From assembly GCA_052170315.1 (NCBI GenBank), contig JBQNAT010000009.1, forward strand, positions 1 to 64,000: a stretch of 64,000 bases of DNA. The letters are read 5' to 3'. This document shows, in pieces, positions 23,988 to 32,620 of this stretch. How positions within the stretch are numbered: position 1 is the first letter of the stretch; every line of letters starts with the position of its first letter. Both the position numbers and the translations under genes were made by a program. The stretch comes from UBA9732 sp052170315. GTDB taxonomy: Bacteria; Spirochaetota; Spirochaetia; Sphaerochaetales; Sphaerochaetaceae. The notes under the pieces were generated by a model. The model saw only the letters and a list, made by a program, of their open reading frames with translations, searched no databases and had not been told where the DNA came from.

Positions 23988-25406
23988 TTACACGTAATCA
24001 ATATGTATGGTTGTTACAGGCTCTTCTGAAACCATTGAAATATTTATCACCTCTCTCCATGCGTTTTCACCCTTGCCTCGTGTCCTGAAGGTAAAATCAT
24101 AAACGGTTCTTACTGCCGAAACGTCTACGCTCACAAGATTGTTCGCGCTGTTGACAGCGCCTTCGGACGTCCAGAACAAGACGGTTGCCCTGTAAACGTC
24201 ATTTGAGAGTTTTTCTACAAAAAGGTTCGTTGTCCCGTAGACTATTGCGTTTTCAGGAAGGCTTTGCTGTCCGTCCGCCAGCCATTCGGACGGTTTTATT
24301 ATCCGCGCGCTTTCCTCATAAGCCTTTCGCATTGTGCCGGTCACATACAGCGTGGAAACCTGAATGAAATCCGGACCGCTGTAGCCGTTTTTCAAAGGCT
24401 CGCTCATCGCGGATACATCCAGATTATTCAAGGCCTCGTAATAGTATTCTATTATCTGCGTTTCGTTCAGTTTTCTTGTTAAAGGCGGCTTTACTGCCTG
24501 ATAAATATAGAAAGAGGCTATTCCTATGACAGCTGCGGCGGCTAGGACTGCCATCAGCGTTTTAAAGCCTTTTGTCCTGAAAAATGCCTTGGTTCGGGCT
24601 TTCTTTTCAACCTTTGCCTCGTAATCAGGCAAAGCGGGGTTTTCACCTGTGTCCAAATCGGAAAACGGAAGTTTCCCAAAGGAATCCAGAGTCTGCCTGA
24701 AGAAGGTCATGGGTTTTCGTATGCCTAACTGAAATTTTCTGTCATCGGAAAGGGCTTTGTCAACCGTATCGCAGAGAGGGATAACGGAAGAAGAGGATTG
24801 GGGGAAGTAAAGGCGCATGGGAATGGCCTTGAAGCCGTTTTCACGGACAGCGGGAGAAGAGAAGGGCGCTTTTCCGGTAAGGGAATAGTACAGCAGCTGG
24901 AAAAGGAACTTTGCCTTTCCGAAGCCTTCCACACTGTTGTGAGAAAGCCATATATCCTTATCCGTAAAACGGTCTTCATCAAGCTCGAAGCGGTCAACTA
25001 TGTCGCCCATCTGACGTGAGAGAAGTAGTATGTCCCCGTTTTTAAAAAACCAGAAATTTGAAAGAGGGATGCTGTCAAGATTCCAGAACAGAGTATCTTC
25101 GGCTTCTTCAACAGCATGGGATAGGTTTCTAAGCAGTGTCAGGCTGCGCGTTCTCAGGGCGCCTGAAAGTTCGAAGGAAGGGATTGGCAGCTTTGTTATT
25201 AGTTCATTGGGATAGAAAACGATACAGCATCTTTCTCCAATCATCTGGATTCCCTGCCAGTTTATTTCGGTAAGCTGCGCGCTGTGGTAGAGAATGGCGC
25301 TTTGCTTGTTTTTAGGAAATTCATAGCCTTTCAACGCGGAGTCTCCGCGCATAAGCTCAATGCACAGGCGTCCCTCGCTGAAAAAAATATCATCCCTTCC
25401 TTTCAT
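23988..25406 (-). CDS. Membrane protein with degenerate protein-kinase-like domain
   Basis: 472 residues from the ATG at 25406 (AAGGAGG ten bp upstream, 4-bp overlap with the Memo-like gene). The cytoplasmic half shows a faint kinase lobe: NLDSIPLSNFWFFKNGDILLLSRQMGDI in the place of the catalytic and DFG loops, and GFGKAKFLFQLLYYSLTGKAPF like the late-lobe LGxxLYELLTGxxPF. The catalytic HRD and DFG residues are missing, so if it is a kinase it is a pseudokinase. A membrane segment (VLAAAAVIGIASFYIYQAV) follows, then an extracytoplasmic domain of ~170 residues. Function unknown; last gene of the folC-rqcH-Memo set. Confidence 0.6.
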   Translation of the reverse strand: MKGRDDIFFSEGRLCIELMRGDSALKGYEFPKNKQSAILYHSAQLTEINWQGIQMIGERCCIVFYPNELITKLPIPSFELSGALRTRSLTLLRNLSHAVEEAEDTLFWNLDSIPLSNFWFFKNGDILLLSRQMGDIVDRFELDEDRFTDKDIWLSHNSVEGFGKAKFLFQLLYYSLTGKAPFSSPAVRENGFKAIPMRLYFPQSSSSVIPLCDTVDKALSDDRKFQLGIRKPMTFFRQTLDSFGKLPFSDLDTGENPALPDYEAKVEKKARTKAFFRTKGFKTLMAVLAAAAVIGIASFYIYQAVKPPLTRKLNETQIIEYYYEALNNLDVSAMSEPLKNGYSGPDFIQVSTLYVTGTMRKAYEESARIIKPSEWLADGQQSLPENAIVYGTTNLFVEKLSNDVYRATVLFWTSEGAVNSANNLVSVDVSAVRTVYDFTFRTRGKGENAWREVINISMVSEEPVTTIHIDYV

Positions 25407-25987
25407 ATTTCCAAAGCCTCCTTCCACATGCCCGCGCATCCTGTGTTCTTATTATTACTAAGCAAAATAAAAGAACAGGGAAAGTCTTTTTTAATAATTT
25501 TCACAATTCTTCTCAATACCGGACTGTCCGCATACGCGAAAAAAGCGCTTACAGGTATGTCGGGAAACAAAGCGGCCAGATACGGAGAGACGATTTCAAG
25601 GCCGGCTTCTTCCGAGCATACATCATCTGAGATATTCAGCAGATTTTTGAATACAAAAGGTATATTAAGATTAATTTTCCAGTCCGAACCGCGGAGCCTG
25701 CCGTCTGAAGGAGCAAAAACCGGGCCGTCAAAAATCTCTGAATTTTCAGAAGATTCATACGAAAGAGGTCCTTTATGAAGCGGAGAGAGAAAAAAGATGT
25801 TTGTAAATGACATCCGGGAAGCTTTTTTGAAAACGCCGTCAAGTTCTTCTCTTGAAAGCTCCCACGCGCTGTGCGGCACTTCAGCTGCGTAAAAGCCTGA
25901 AAGCTTGGCTGAAATCCTTTCAAGACCCTGTAAAACAGAGGCTTTTGCGTCAAACGGGTACATTATTCCCTCAAAGGCGGGCTTCAT
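25403..25987 (-). CDS. Memo-like protein (AmmeMemoRadiSam B type), degenerate
   Basis: 194 residues, shorter than the usual ~265. The order of motifs matches the MEMO1/AMMECR-associated family: MKPAFEGIMYPFDAKASVLQ (cf. AGxFYP), EVPHSAWELSREEL, TNIFFLSPLHKG (cf. the GPxHH loop), GPVFAPSDGRLRGSDW (cf. TPLGxLxxD) and EEAGLEIVSPYLAALFPDIPVSAFFA (cf. EHSLExQLPFL). Of the metal-binding histidines one at most is kept, so metal-dependent activity is doubtful. It overlaps rqcH and the pseudokinase gene by 4 bp each; its partners AMMECR1 and the radical SAM protein are not in the window. Confidence 0.65.
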   Translation of the reverse strand: MKPAFEGIMYPFDAKASVLQGLERISAKLSGFYAAEVPHSAWELSREELDGVFKKASRMSFTNIFFLSPLHKGPLSYESSENSEIFDGPVFAPSDGRLRGSDWKINLNIPFVFKNLLNISDDVCSEEAGLEIVSPYLAALFPDIPVSAFFAYADSPVLRRIVKIIKKDFPCSFILLSNNKNTGCAGMWKEALEI

Positions 25988-27402
25988 TTTTCCTCCTTGG
26001 GAAGCAGCCTGGCTATCCTTTCAGGCTCCGGTTTTATGGTAAGGTTCTTTTCCTGCGTTGGCAGCACAAGACCCGTTTTTCCGTCTTTCACGCGCCTGAG
26101 ATATTTTACCTGAGTATAGTAAAGATTCACGCTTGAGCTGTTGCGACCTTTTGAATACAGAACCGCAATGTTCGCGGCATCAAGAAGAACCTCCAGAGGT
26201 ATTGTTTTATCACGTCTGAATTTTATGAAAACGTAACCGCCGGGGAAATCCCTTGTATGAAGCCACATGTCGTTGCCTTTGACGTGGTGGCGCAGAAGCT
26301 CGTCATTTTCCTTCGCGTTTCTTCCTGCAAGTATCTGAAAACCTCCGCTGGAAGTTCTTATGCCGGGGCCTTCCTGAATCCGCGGCGCAGGGGCGGTGCG
26401 TTCAAGTATGGCTTTCAAACGCCGTATATCGGCTTCCTCGTCTCCGCTTTCTTCAAGGGCTTCGGAAAAACGTTCTTCGGTATTTTTGTATTCCTCTTTA
26501 AGCCTGTCACGTTCTTTAACGGCATTTTCGAAGGCTCCTTTTGTACGGCGGTATTTCTCATAGCAGGCCTGAACGTTTGCTCCGGGTGAGAGCGCTTTAT
26601 CAAGCATTATTGTCAAAGTGCCTGAACCGTTTACATGGTCCGGTACGGTCAGAGTGTCCTGTCCGCGCTTTATGAGATGAGAATTGGCTGAAAGTATGTC
26701 CGCTTCATAACGCAGTTCTTCATAGCCCGCGTTTTCCGAAACGGTCCTGACTGCGCTGTTAAGAGATTTTCCTATGCGTGAAAGCTCGTGCTCCATCCGT
26801 GCTCCGACCTGCTTTGCAAGCATGTCATGAAGGCTTTCGTTTTCCTGCCGCTCGCAGGTTTTTTCAATGAATAAGCTGAACGACGGCCCTTCCCATTGGC
26901 GTACGAAGAACTCGCTCCCGGTTTGTGTTCTCTCTTCAACCTGTAGCTTTTCAGAACTTATCTCGCGCCGTCCGGGACGGCGCAGCAGCAAATCCTGAAT
27001 GATATCGTTCTCATCCGTAACAATAATGTTGGCTCCGGGGCCGCTGTAAAAACGAAAGTATATTTTAAGAGGCCTGTCGTGGTTGTTTATCTCCCAGACC
27101 ACCGTTCTGTCAAAGGGTAGCTGGCGGCAGGAAACTATAACGGAACCTTCCAGATTTTTTCTTGCATACTGTTCAAAGCGCTGGAGCTTCCGTGTTTTTG
27201 GAATTTTTGAACCGGGGGACAGGACATGGAGACGGCTCTGAGGCGTACCCACCTCCGTATAGAAACTGAAGCGGCCGCGGTTTCTGTCATAAAGCTCCCA
27301 GATTATTGTGCGGAAGGAGCTTTGCACTACTTTCTGTATCTTTGCCCCTTCAAGGGAGGATTCGGATAGTATCAGTTCTATTTCCTTGTAGTTTAATGCC
27401 AT
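25984..27402 (-). CDS. rqcH: NFACT-family ribosome quality control protein RqcH
   Basis: 472 residues, an NFACT protein. N-terminal domain starts MALNYKEIELILSESSLEGAKI; a fibronectin-binding/FbpA-like domain follows; a coiled coil lies around residues 275-320 (CYEKYRRTKGAFENAVKERDRLKEEYKN). The C-terminal NFACT-R domain has GNDMWLHTRDFPGGYVFIK and VLYSKGRNSSSVNLYYTQVKYLRRVKDGKTGLV. RqcH tags stalled nascent chains on 50S subunits with alanine. At 472 residues it is shorter than the ~570 of Bacillus RqcH. Overlaps folC (10 bp) and the Memo-like gene (4 bp). Confidence 0.88.
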   Translation of the reverse strand: MALNYKEIELILSESSLEGAKIQKVVQSSFRTIIWELYDRNRGRFSFYTEVGTPQSRLHVLSPGSKIPKTRKLQRFEQYARKNLEGSVIVSCRQLPFDRTVVWEINNHDRPLKIYFRFYSGPGANIIVTDENDIIQDLLLRRPGRREISSEKLQVEERTQTGSEFFVRQWEGPSFSLFIEKTCERQENESLHDMLAKQVGARMEHELSRIGKSLNSAVRTVSENAGYEELRYEADILSANSHLIKRGQDTLTVPDHVNGSGTLTIMLDKALSPGANVQACYEKYRRTKGAFENAVKERDRLKEEYKNTEERFSEALEESGDEEADIRRLKAILERTAPAPRIQEGPGIRTSSGGFQILAGRNAKENDELLRHHVKGNDMWLHTRDFPGGYVFIKFRRDKTIPLEVLLDAANIAVLYSKGRNSSSVNLYYTQVKYLRRVKDGKTGLVLPTQEKNLTIKPEPERIARLLPKEEK

Positions 27403-28697
27403 AATGCCTTCTTTATTTCCCCGGCAAGGTAGAAAGAACCTGCCGCGAGGATAACTTCGCTTTCTTCCGTATTTTCAAGGGCATAGGCCAGGGCGTCTTT
27501 TGATTCTTCCCTTAGCACCACGGTCTGAGACGGGCTTTTCTTTGAAAGCAGAAGCTCATAAATTGCCTGAGGGTCGCTTTTCTTGAAGATTCCCGGCCTG
27601 CAGACTGCAATTTTATCAAAGCAGGACAGGACCTGGTCCGTCATTACCTGAATGTTTTTCCCCGATACGGCTCCGAAAATGCAAAGTCCGCTTTTCCCCG
27701 GATACAGCCCGCGAAAGGTCTGAAGCAGATTTCCCATGCTGTTACGCGTGTGAGCCCCGTCCAGATAGATGCTCCGCTTCCACTTTATCAGCTCCATCCT
27801 TCCCGGAAGCCTGTTGGCGAACATGGCCTTTTCCGTTTTTTCCCCTCTATACAGGCCCAGTTCTCTTAGGACGAGTATGGCAAGAGCGCAGTTCTGCGCC
27901 TGAACAAGACCTGCCATTGAAAGATGAAGTTCAATGGAAAAACCGTCTTTAAAGACAATATGTTTTTCGTCCAGCTCCGAAACACAATCACCAAGATAAT
28001 GGAAATCCGAATTCACGGATTCCGCTTCAGAACGCAGCACCGCAAGAGCGTCAGGAGTCTGAAACGAGCTGAATGACGGTCTTTCCTGCTTTATTATCTT
28101 TGATTTTTCTGTTGCTATCCTGACTATGGTGTCCCCAAGAATTTCCGTGTGTTCAAGCTCTATGGGCGTAATGACCGAAGCCCGGGGAAGAATGATGTTT
28201 GTAGCGTCAAGCCGGCCTCCAAGACCTGTTTCGATAACTGCCCACTGACAGCCCAGCTTTTTAAAAAGCAGGAAGGCGAAGGCGGTGTACAGCTCAAATG
28301 CGGTAGGCTTATTTTCGCCAAGCTCATCGCTGAATCTGAAGCCTTCAAGGGCTTTTGCAAGCTCGTTGCCCGTGGAAATCAGGATGCTGTCCTGAACAAA
28401 ACGTCCGCAGAGGGTAAAGCGTTCGCGGTAGTCCGATACATGAGGGGACAGGTACAGCCCCGTGGTAAAACCCGCGGCCTCAAGACCGCACGCAATGTAG
28501 CTTGCGGTTGAGCCTTTGCCCTTACTTCCCGCCACATGGATGGTCTTGTAGCTGCTCTGGGGTTTTCCGAGCCTGTCCGTTATTGCCTGCATACGGTCAA
28601 GCCTGTAAGTTCTTGTATTGTATCTGTCCGTTTTACGTTCCAGGTTCGTAAAGCGCTCCATGTACTTTATCACCTGGTCAAAAGTATCAAAGTTCAT
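27393..28697 (-). CDS. folC: Folylpolyglutamate synthase / dihydrofolate synthase
   Basis: 434 residues from the ATG at 28697. ATP-binding loop IHVAGSKGKGSTASYIACGL, then TGLYLSPHVSDYRERFTLCG, WAVIETGLGGRLDATNII, TPIELEHTEILGDTIVRIATEKSKII and YLDGAHTRNSMGNLL: all Mur-ligase/FolC signatures. It adds glutamate to folates. The frame extends to an ATG at 28766, which cannot be excluded; family alignment favours 28697. First gene of the minus-strand folC-rqcH-Memo-pseudokinase set. Confidence 0.93.
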   Translation of the reverse strand: MNFDTFDQVIKYMERFTNLERKTDRYNTRTYRLDRMQAITDRLGKPQSSYKTIHVAGSKGKGSTASYIACGLEAAGFTTGLYLSPHVSDYRERFTLCGRFVQDSILISTGNELAKALEGFRFSDELGENKPTAFELYTAFAFLLFKKLGCQWAVIETGLGGRLDATNIILPRASVITPIELEHTEILGDTIVRIATEKSKIIKQERPSFSSFQTPDALAVLRSEAESVNSDFHYLGDCVSELDEKHIVFKDGFSIELHLSMAGLVQAQNCALAILVLRELGLYRGEKTEKAMFANRLPGRMELIKWKRSIYLDGAHTRNSMGNLLQTFRGLYPGKSGLCIFGAVSGKNIQVMTDQVLSCFDKIAVCRPGIFKKSDPQAIYELLLSKKSPSQTVVLREESKDALAYALENTEESEVILAAGSFYLAGEIKKALWH

Positions 28698-28773
28698 AGC
28701 CTGATAGTTTACTCCAATAGATATAGTATGTCCACTTTGAGAATTGGGGAAAGAAAGCATTTCCATGTTTTTA

Positions 28774-28798
28774 TTGACAGTTTTAAATATCTTGTCAA
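28774..28798. promoter_or_regulatory. Symmetric TTGACA/TGTCAA element between folC and acyl-CoA synthetase
   Basis: TTGACA at 28774-28779 and its reverse complement at 28793-28798 are 13 bp apart, giving a -35-like box in both directions. On the minus strand TTGACA is followed 17 bp later by AATAAA. It may serve divergent promoters of folC and the acyl-CoA synthetase. Inference only. Confidence 0.4.
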
Positions 28799-28866
28799 AT
28801 TAAATAGAGCAAGTATTGATTAACCTTCGTTTAACTGATACTCTCTGCACATGATTGGCTTGATAT

Positions 28867-28880
28867 CACTATAGATAGTG
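28867..28880. promoter_or_regulatory. Possible operator dyad upstream of the acyl-CoA synthetase gene
   Basis: CACTAT-AG-ATAGTG is a perfect 12-bp dyad with a 2-bp centre, 54 bp before the ATG, in an AT-rich stretch where the promoter should lie. It could bind a dimeric regulator of fatty-acid activation. Confidence 0.4.
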
Positions 28881-28933
28881 AATACTAACTATTATCTGTT
28901 TTAAGGGTGAAACGGAGCCAAAAGGACAAAGAA

Positions 28934-30670
28934 ATGAGAAAGGGAAAACTGAATCCGCAGCCATGGAGATTTCTTGACGGATACAGGGGAAAGTATTTTG
29001 ATTCAGAGTGGCCGTCGCTTCCGCAGATGTTTGACATAATTACCGAAAGATTTCCGGATAACCGTGTGTTTGAGGCGTTCTCTCCTGAGCATGTTACCTT
29101 CACCTATACCCAGGCGCAGACGCAGTTCAATAAGGTTGCGCACTGGCTGTATGCTCAGGGTGTCAGAAAAGGGGACAGGGTTGCTGTAAACGGTAAAAAC
29201 AGTCCCGAATGGGCAATTGCTTACATGGGCATAGTTTATATGGGAGCCATAGTTGTCCCGGTTGACGCTTCACTTTCAAATGCGGAAATAGAGCATCTTG
29301 TGGATTTTGTTGAAATTAAGGGAATTTTCCTTGATGCTGACAGGTTTGATGCCATAGGGCAGGACGAAAAGTACGGTTTCAAGGTCTGCCTTGAAGAAAG
29401 AAAGCATGAAGATTCCTATATTCTGAATCTCCCCGATGTTGGCAAACAGCCTGTCCAGAGGCCCATAAGTGAAGATATTGCCGCTTTTCTTTTTACATCA
29501 GGCACAACCGGGACACCGAAAGCTGTTATGCTGAGTCATGAAAATCTTACCTTTGACGCCTACTGCGTGCAGGCTTACATGAATGTAAAGCCTACCGATG
29601 TATTTTATGCCATCCTTCCCATCCACCATGCCTATACGATGCTTGCCGTCTTTATTGAGGCCATGTCCAACGGCTCCAATATCGTATTCGGAAAGCGTCT
29701 TATGGTTTCCGCTATTTTTAAGGAAATCAGGGAAGGCAAGGTCAATATGCTTCTGGCTGTTCCAATGCTGTACAACAAGATTTACAGCGGCATTATGAAA
29801 GGCATAGAAGAAAAAGGCAAACTGGTAAGCGGCGTTGTTAAGTTTCTTATGAAATTCTGCGGCGTCGTGAAGCAGGTTTCGGGTTTGAATCCCGGTAGAG
29901 TGATTTTCAGGGGAATAAGGGATAAAGTTGCCCTTGCTGACAACCGCATATGCATTTCCGGAGCGGGACCGCTCCCGGCTGAAACATTCAAGGGTTTCAA
30001 TGAGCTTGGAGTTGACTTTGTACAGGGTTACGGTCTTACGGAAACAAGTCCGATAGTTACCCTCAATCCCGCTTATTCATACAGCTACAACAGCATTGGC
30101 AAGCCTTTTCCCGGAGTTGAAATTGACTTCATAAACAGGGACGCTCAGGGAAACGGAGAAATAGTTACACGCGGAAAACATGTGATGAAGGGCTACTATA
30201 AAAATCCCGAGGCCACGGCCGAGACCATAGACCGGAACGGATGGCTACACACGGGAGATGTGGGATACATGGACAGGAACGGGTTTGTTTACCTGACGGG
30301 AAGGGCCAAGAACATAATCGTGACGGACGGGGGAAAGAACGTGTTTCCGGAAGAGATAGAGGACCACTTCCAGCTGTATTATGATATAGACCAGATATGC
30401 GTTACGGGTTATACTGCCGACGAGAAACTCAAGATTGAGGGTGTGGCGTGCCTGATTCACCCTTCCGACGCGGCAAGGAAAGAGTTTCCGGATAAGGGTG
30501 CAATGTTGCTTCATATGGAGCAGATTGTTGAAAACGTGAACCGCGAGCTCCTTCCGTATAAGAGGATAAGGAAGGTTTTCGTTGTGGATGAACCGCTTGA
30601 AATGACCTCTACAAAAAAGATAAAGCGTTTTGCGGTTGCTGAAAAATACAGGGAAATGATTAATGCTTAA
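28934..30670 (+). CDS. Long-chain acyl-CoA synthetase (AMP-forming)
   Basis: 578 residues. ANL superfamily motifs: AFLFTSGTTGTPKAVMLSH (P-loop), PIHHAYTMLAV, VQGYGLTETSPIVTL (A5), WLHTGDVGYMDRNGFVYLTGRAKNIIV (A7-A8), and PEEIEDHFQ. The C-terminal lysine region is TSTKKIKRFAV. It activates a fatty acid to the acyl-CoA or a related acyl-AMP at the membrane. The ATG at 28934 is preceded by AAAGGAC; the GTG at 28907 has a poorly placed Shine-Dalgarno. yhbY overlaps its end by 8 bp. Confidence 0.9.
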   Translation: MRKGKLNPQPWRFLDGYRGKYFDSEWPSLPQMFDIITERFPDNRVFEAFSPEHVTFTYTQAQTQFNKVAHWLYAQGVRKGDRVAVNGKNSPEWAIAYMGIVYMGAIVVPVDASLSNAEIEHLVDFVEIKGIFLDADRFDAIGQDEKYGFKVCLEERKHEDSYILNLPDVGKQPVQRPISEDIAAFLFTSGTTGTPKAVMLSHENLTFDAYCVQAYMNVKPTDVFYAILPIHHAYTMLAVFIEAMSNGSNIVFGKRLMVSAIFKEIREGKVNMLLAVPMLYNKIYSGIMKGIEEKGKLVSGVVKFLMKFCGVVKQVSGLNPGRVIFRGIRDKVALADNRICISGAGPLPAETFKGFNELGVDFVQGYGLTETSPIVTLNPAYSYSYNSIGKPFPGVEIDFINRDAQGNGEIVTRGKHVMKGYYKNPEATAETIDRNGWLHTGDVGYMDRNGFVYLTGRAKNIIVTDGGKNVFPEEIEDHFQLYYDIDQICVTGYTADEKLKIEGVACLIHPSDAARKEFPDKGAMLLHMEQIVENVNRELLPYKRIRKVFVVDEPLEMTSTKKIKRFAVAEKYREMINA

Positions 30671-30944
30671 AAATGAACTTACAAGCAGGGAAAGAGCCCG
30701 TCTCAGAGGACAGGCCCAGATAATAGAACCGGTTGTAATGGTAGGGCGCGCAGGGATAACTGAAGGTGTTGTCTCAGCCCTTGAAGCTGCGCTTACGGAG
30801 CACGAGCTGGTGAAGGTGAGATTTCAGGATTTTAAGGAAGATGTTAAGTCTCTTTCCGAACAGCTGGCCGAAAAGACCGATTCCTCTCTGGTATGCACAA
30901 CCGGCTTTACCGCAGTGTTCTACAGGGAGAATCCTGAAAAATAG
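30663..30944 (+). CDS. yhbY: YhbY/CRM-domain RNA-binding protein
   Basis: 93 residues, one CRS1-YhbY domain: LTSRERARLRGQAQIIEPVVMVGRAGITEGVVSALEAAL contains the GxxG-like loop (VGRAGIT), then ELVKVRF and TGFTAVFYRE. Such proteins bind the pre-50S ribosomal particle. It overlaps the acyl-CoA synthetase gene by 8 bp, an unusual partner, and is followed by a bidirectional terminator. Confidence 0.92.
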   Translation: MLKNELTSRERARLRGQAQIIEPVVMVGRAGITEGVVSALEAALTEHELVKVRFQDFKEDVKSLSEQLAEKTDSSLVCTTGFTAVFYRENPEK

Positions 30945-31023
30945 ACAATTGAGCGCGCAACGTTTTTACATGGTGAAAAAATAATTCACAGCGAAATTTG
31001 GCATACGAAAGCGTAAAAAAAAA

Positions 31024-31056
31024 CAGCCGCAAACCGCGGCTGCTTTTATGTTTTTT
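31024..31056. terminator. Bidirectional terminator between yhbY and the Hc1-like gene
   Basis: CAGCCGC (31024-31030) pairs with GCGGCTG (31036-31042). T-rich on the right for the + strand; an A run on the left serves the minus-strand gene. Confidence 0.82.
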
Positions 31057-31064
31057 AGAAGAAC

Positions 31065-31250
31065 TTACTTTGCTTCCATTTCGTTCTTCTTATCCTGAAT
31101 TTCCAATCTTCGCAGTTTACACAGCTTGGAAATATCGGCAAGAGCCTTTCTGGCTCTGGCAGCAGAGGCTTTTACACCCTTCTCCTCGAACTTCTGGTTC
31201 TCCTGCACATAAGTCTCAAACAATCCGATGAGCTGGTCATGATTTGTCAT
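31065..31250 (-). CDS. Histone H1-like (Hc1-type) nucleoid protein
   Basis: 61 residues, lysine/alanine-rich and wholly helical. The centre KGVKASAARARKALADISKLCK resembles the Hc1/Hct family pattern KGNKAAGTRARKALADLGKLCK found in Bacteroidota, Chlamydiota and spirochaetes as I recall it. Likely DNA binding and condensing. AGGAGGAATAAAAGC precedes the ATG. Both ends are isolated by terminators or intergenic DNA, so it is monocistronic. Confidence 0.75.
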   Translation of the reverse strand: MTNHDQLIGLFETYVQENQKFEEKGVKASAARARKALADISKLCKLRRLEIQDKKNEMEAK

Positions 31251-31336
31251 GCTTTTATTCCTCCTAAGAATGGTTCAAATATGGTTAAAGTGTAACACAA
31301 TTCATTGACAAATCAACTTTTATCGTAAAAAAACTG

Positions 31337-31380
31337 AAAAAAAATTAGTAAAAAGCATTTTTTAGGCAAAAAAGCTTACT
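31337..31380 (-). terminator. Terminator of the lon-trhP operon
   Basis: On the minus strand an imperfect hairpin of AGTAAGCTTTTTT with AAAAAATGCTTTTTACT, overlapping the trhP stop, is followed by eight T. Confidence 0.55.
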
Positions 31381-32620
31381 TAATTCTGATTTCTTTCCTT
31401 AAAATGTAGCCCGGTTTCAGGGGCGCGGAGCTTTTTATAAAGCCGGTTCTACAGTGGTCCAGATGGTCAATTGCCTTCATTTCCCCGTCAAGAACCTCTA
31501 TGGCGGGTTCGCTTATGGAAAAGACATCAGGACCTATGAACTCGATTGAATCACCGCTTTTAATCTGGTTCCTGATATCAACGCTGTAGATGTTGTCCGC
31601 GGCTTTTTCCCTGACAGTACCAAGGAAAAGGTAGTCGCGTATGTAGCCTTCCGTTATGGGTTTGTTTATGTCGTCATCAACATCAACAGGACCCTTTCCG
31701 AAGAAAAAGCCGGTAGAATACTCCCTGTGGCTCACGTTGAAAAGCTCGTCTCTGTAGGGTTTATACACCACACTTGAGTCGTACAGGTGGTCAAGAGCCT
31801 TTCTGTATGCGCGGGTAACAGACGCAACATAATAGATACTTTTCATCCTGCCTTCTATTTTAAGGGCGTCAACCCCGGCATCACGAAGATCCGCGAGATG
31901 GTCTATCATGCACAAATCCTTTGAAGACATTATTGTTGTCCAGTCGTTTTCCTCTAGAATTGGGTAATAACGTCCGGGTCGGGATTCTTCTTCAAGAGCA
32001 AGACGGTAATTCCAGCGGCAGGTGTGGGCGCAGTCTCCGTAGTTGCCGCTCCTTCCTGCCAGATGAGAGGAAAGAAAACAGCGCCCGGAGTAGGCCATGC
32101 ACATTGCTCCGTGTACAAAGGCTTCAATCTCCAAATCAGGGTTCGCGTCCTTTATCTTTCTTATATCCTTAAGAGGGGTTTCCCTTCCAAGGATAACCTT
32201 CTTAAAGCCCATGTCATGATAAATTTTAGCAGCTCGGGAATTGACGCAGCTTGCCTGAGTGGAAAGAGAATATTCCGCGTTGGGAAATCTGTCGCGCAGG
32301 ATATCAAGAATGCCTATGTCCGAAAGGATGAAAGCGTCAAAAGGGTAGTCCTGAATTTCATCCAGCTTGCCCTTAAGTTTTTCTATGTCATCCTCATGGA
32401 AATAGATGTTTACCGCGCAGTAGTACTTGCCGTGAAAACGTTCCTTTATGGCTCTGAGCTGTTCCTGCGTTCCGTATTCAACGTTTTTAGCGTTGGTTCT
32501 AAGGGAAAAATCCCTGAGACCGAAATAAACCGAATCCGCCCCGTATGTGAAGGCGGTTTCTATTTTCTCAATACTTCCGCCCGGGGACAGCAGCTCCATT
32601 TTCTTTACGTCCGACATCAC
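31376..32620 (-). CDS. trhP: U32-family protein, tRNA 5-hydroxyuridine synthase type
   Basis: 414 residues. U32 family: MELLSPGGSIEKIETAFTYGADSVYFG, EYSLSTQASCVNSRAAKIYHDMGFKKVILGRE, EIEAFVHGAMCMAYSGRCFLSSHLAGRSGNYGDCAHTCRWNY with the cysteines likely ligating an iron-sulfur cluster, and DALKIEGRMKSIYYVASVTRAYR. YegQ/TrhP proteins make 5-hydroxyuridine at tRNA position 34 with prephenate. Its start overlaps the lon stop by 4 bp. A collagenase label from older annotation would be less likely. Confidence 0.85.
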   Translation of the reverse strand: MMSDVKKMELLSPGGSIEKIETAFTYGADSVYFGLRDFSLRTNAKNVEYGTQEQLRAIKERFHGKYYCAVNIYFHEDDIEKLKGKLDEIQDYPFDAFILSDIGILDILRDRFPNAEYSLSTQASCVNSRAAKIYHDMGFKKVILGRETPLKDIRKIKDANPDLEIEAFVHGAMCMAYSGRCFLSSHLAGRSGNYGDCAHTCRWNYRLALEEESRPGRYYPILEENDWTTIMSSKDLCMIDHLADLRDAGVDALKIEGRMKSIYYVASVTRAYRKALDHLYDSSVVYKPYRDELFNVSHREYSTGFFFGKGPVDVDDDINKPITEGYIRDYLFLGTVREKAADNIYSVDIRNQIKSGDSIEFIGPDVFSISEPAIEVLDGEMKAIDHLDHCRTGFIKSSAPLKPGYILRKEIRIK

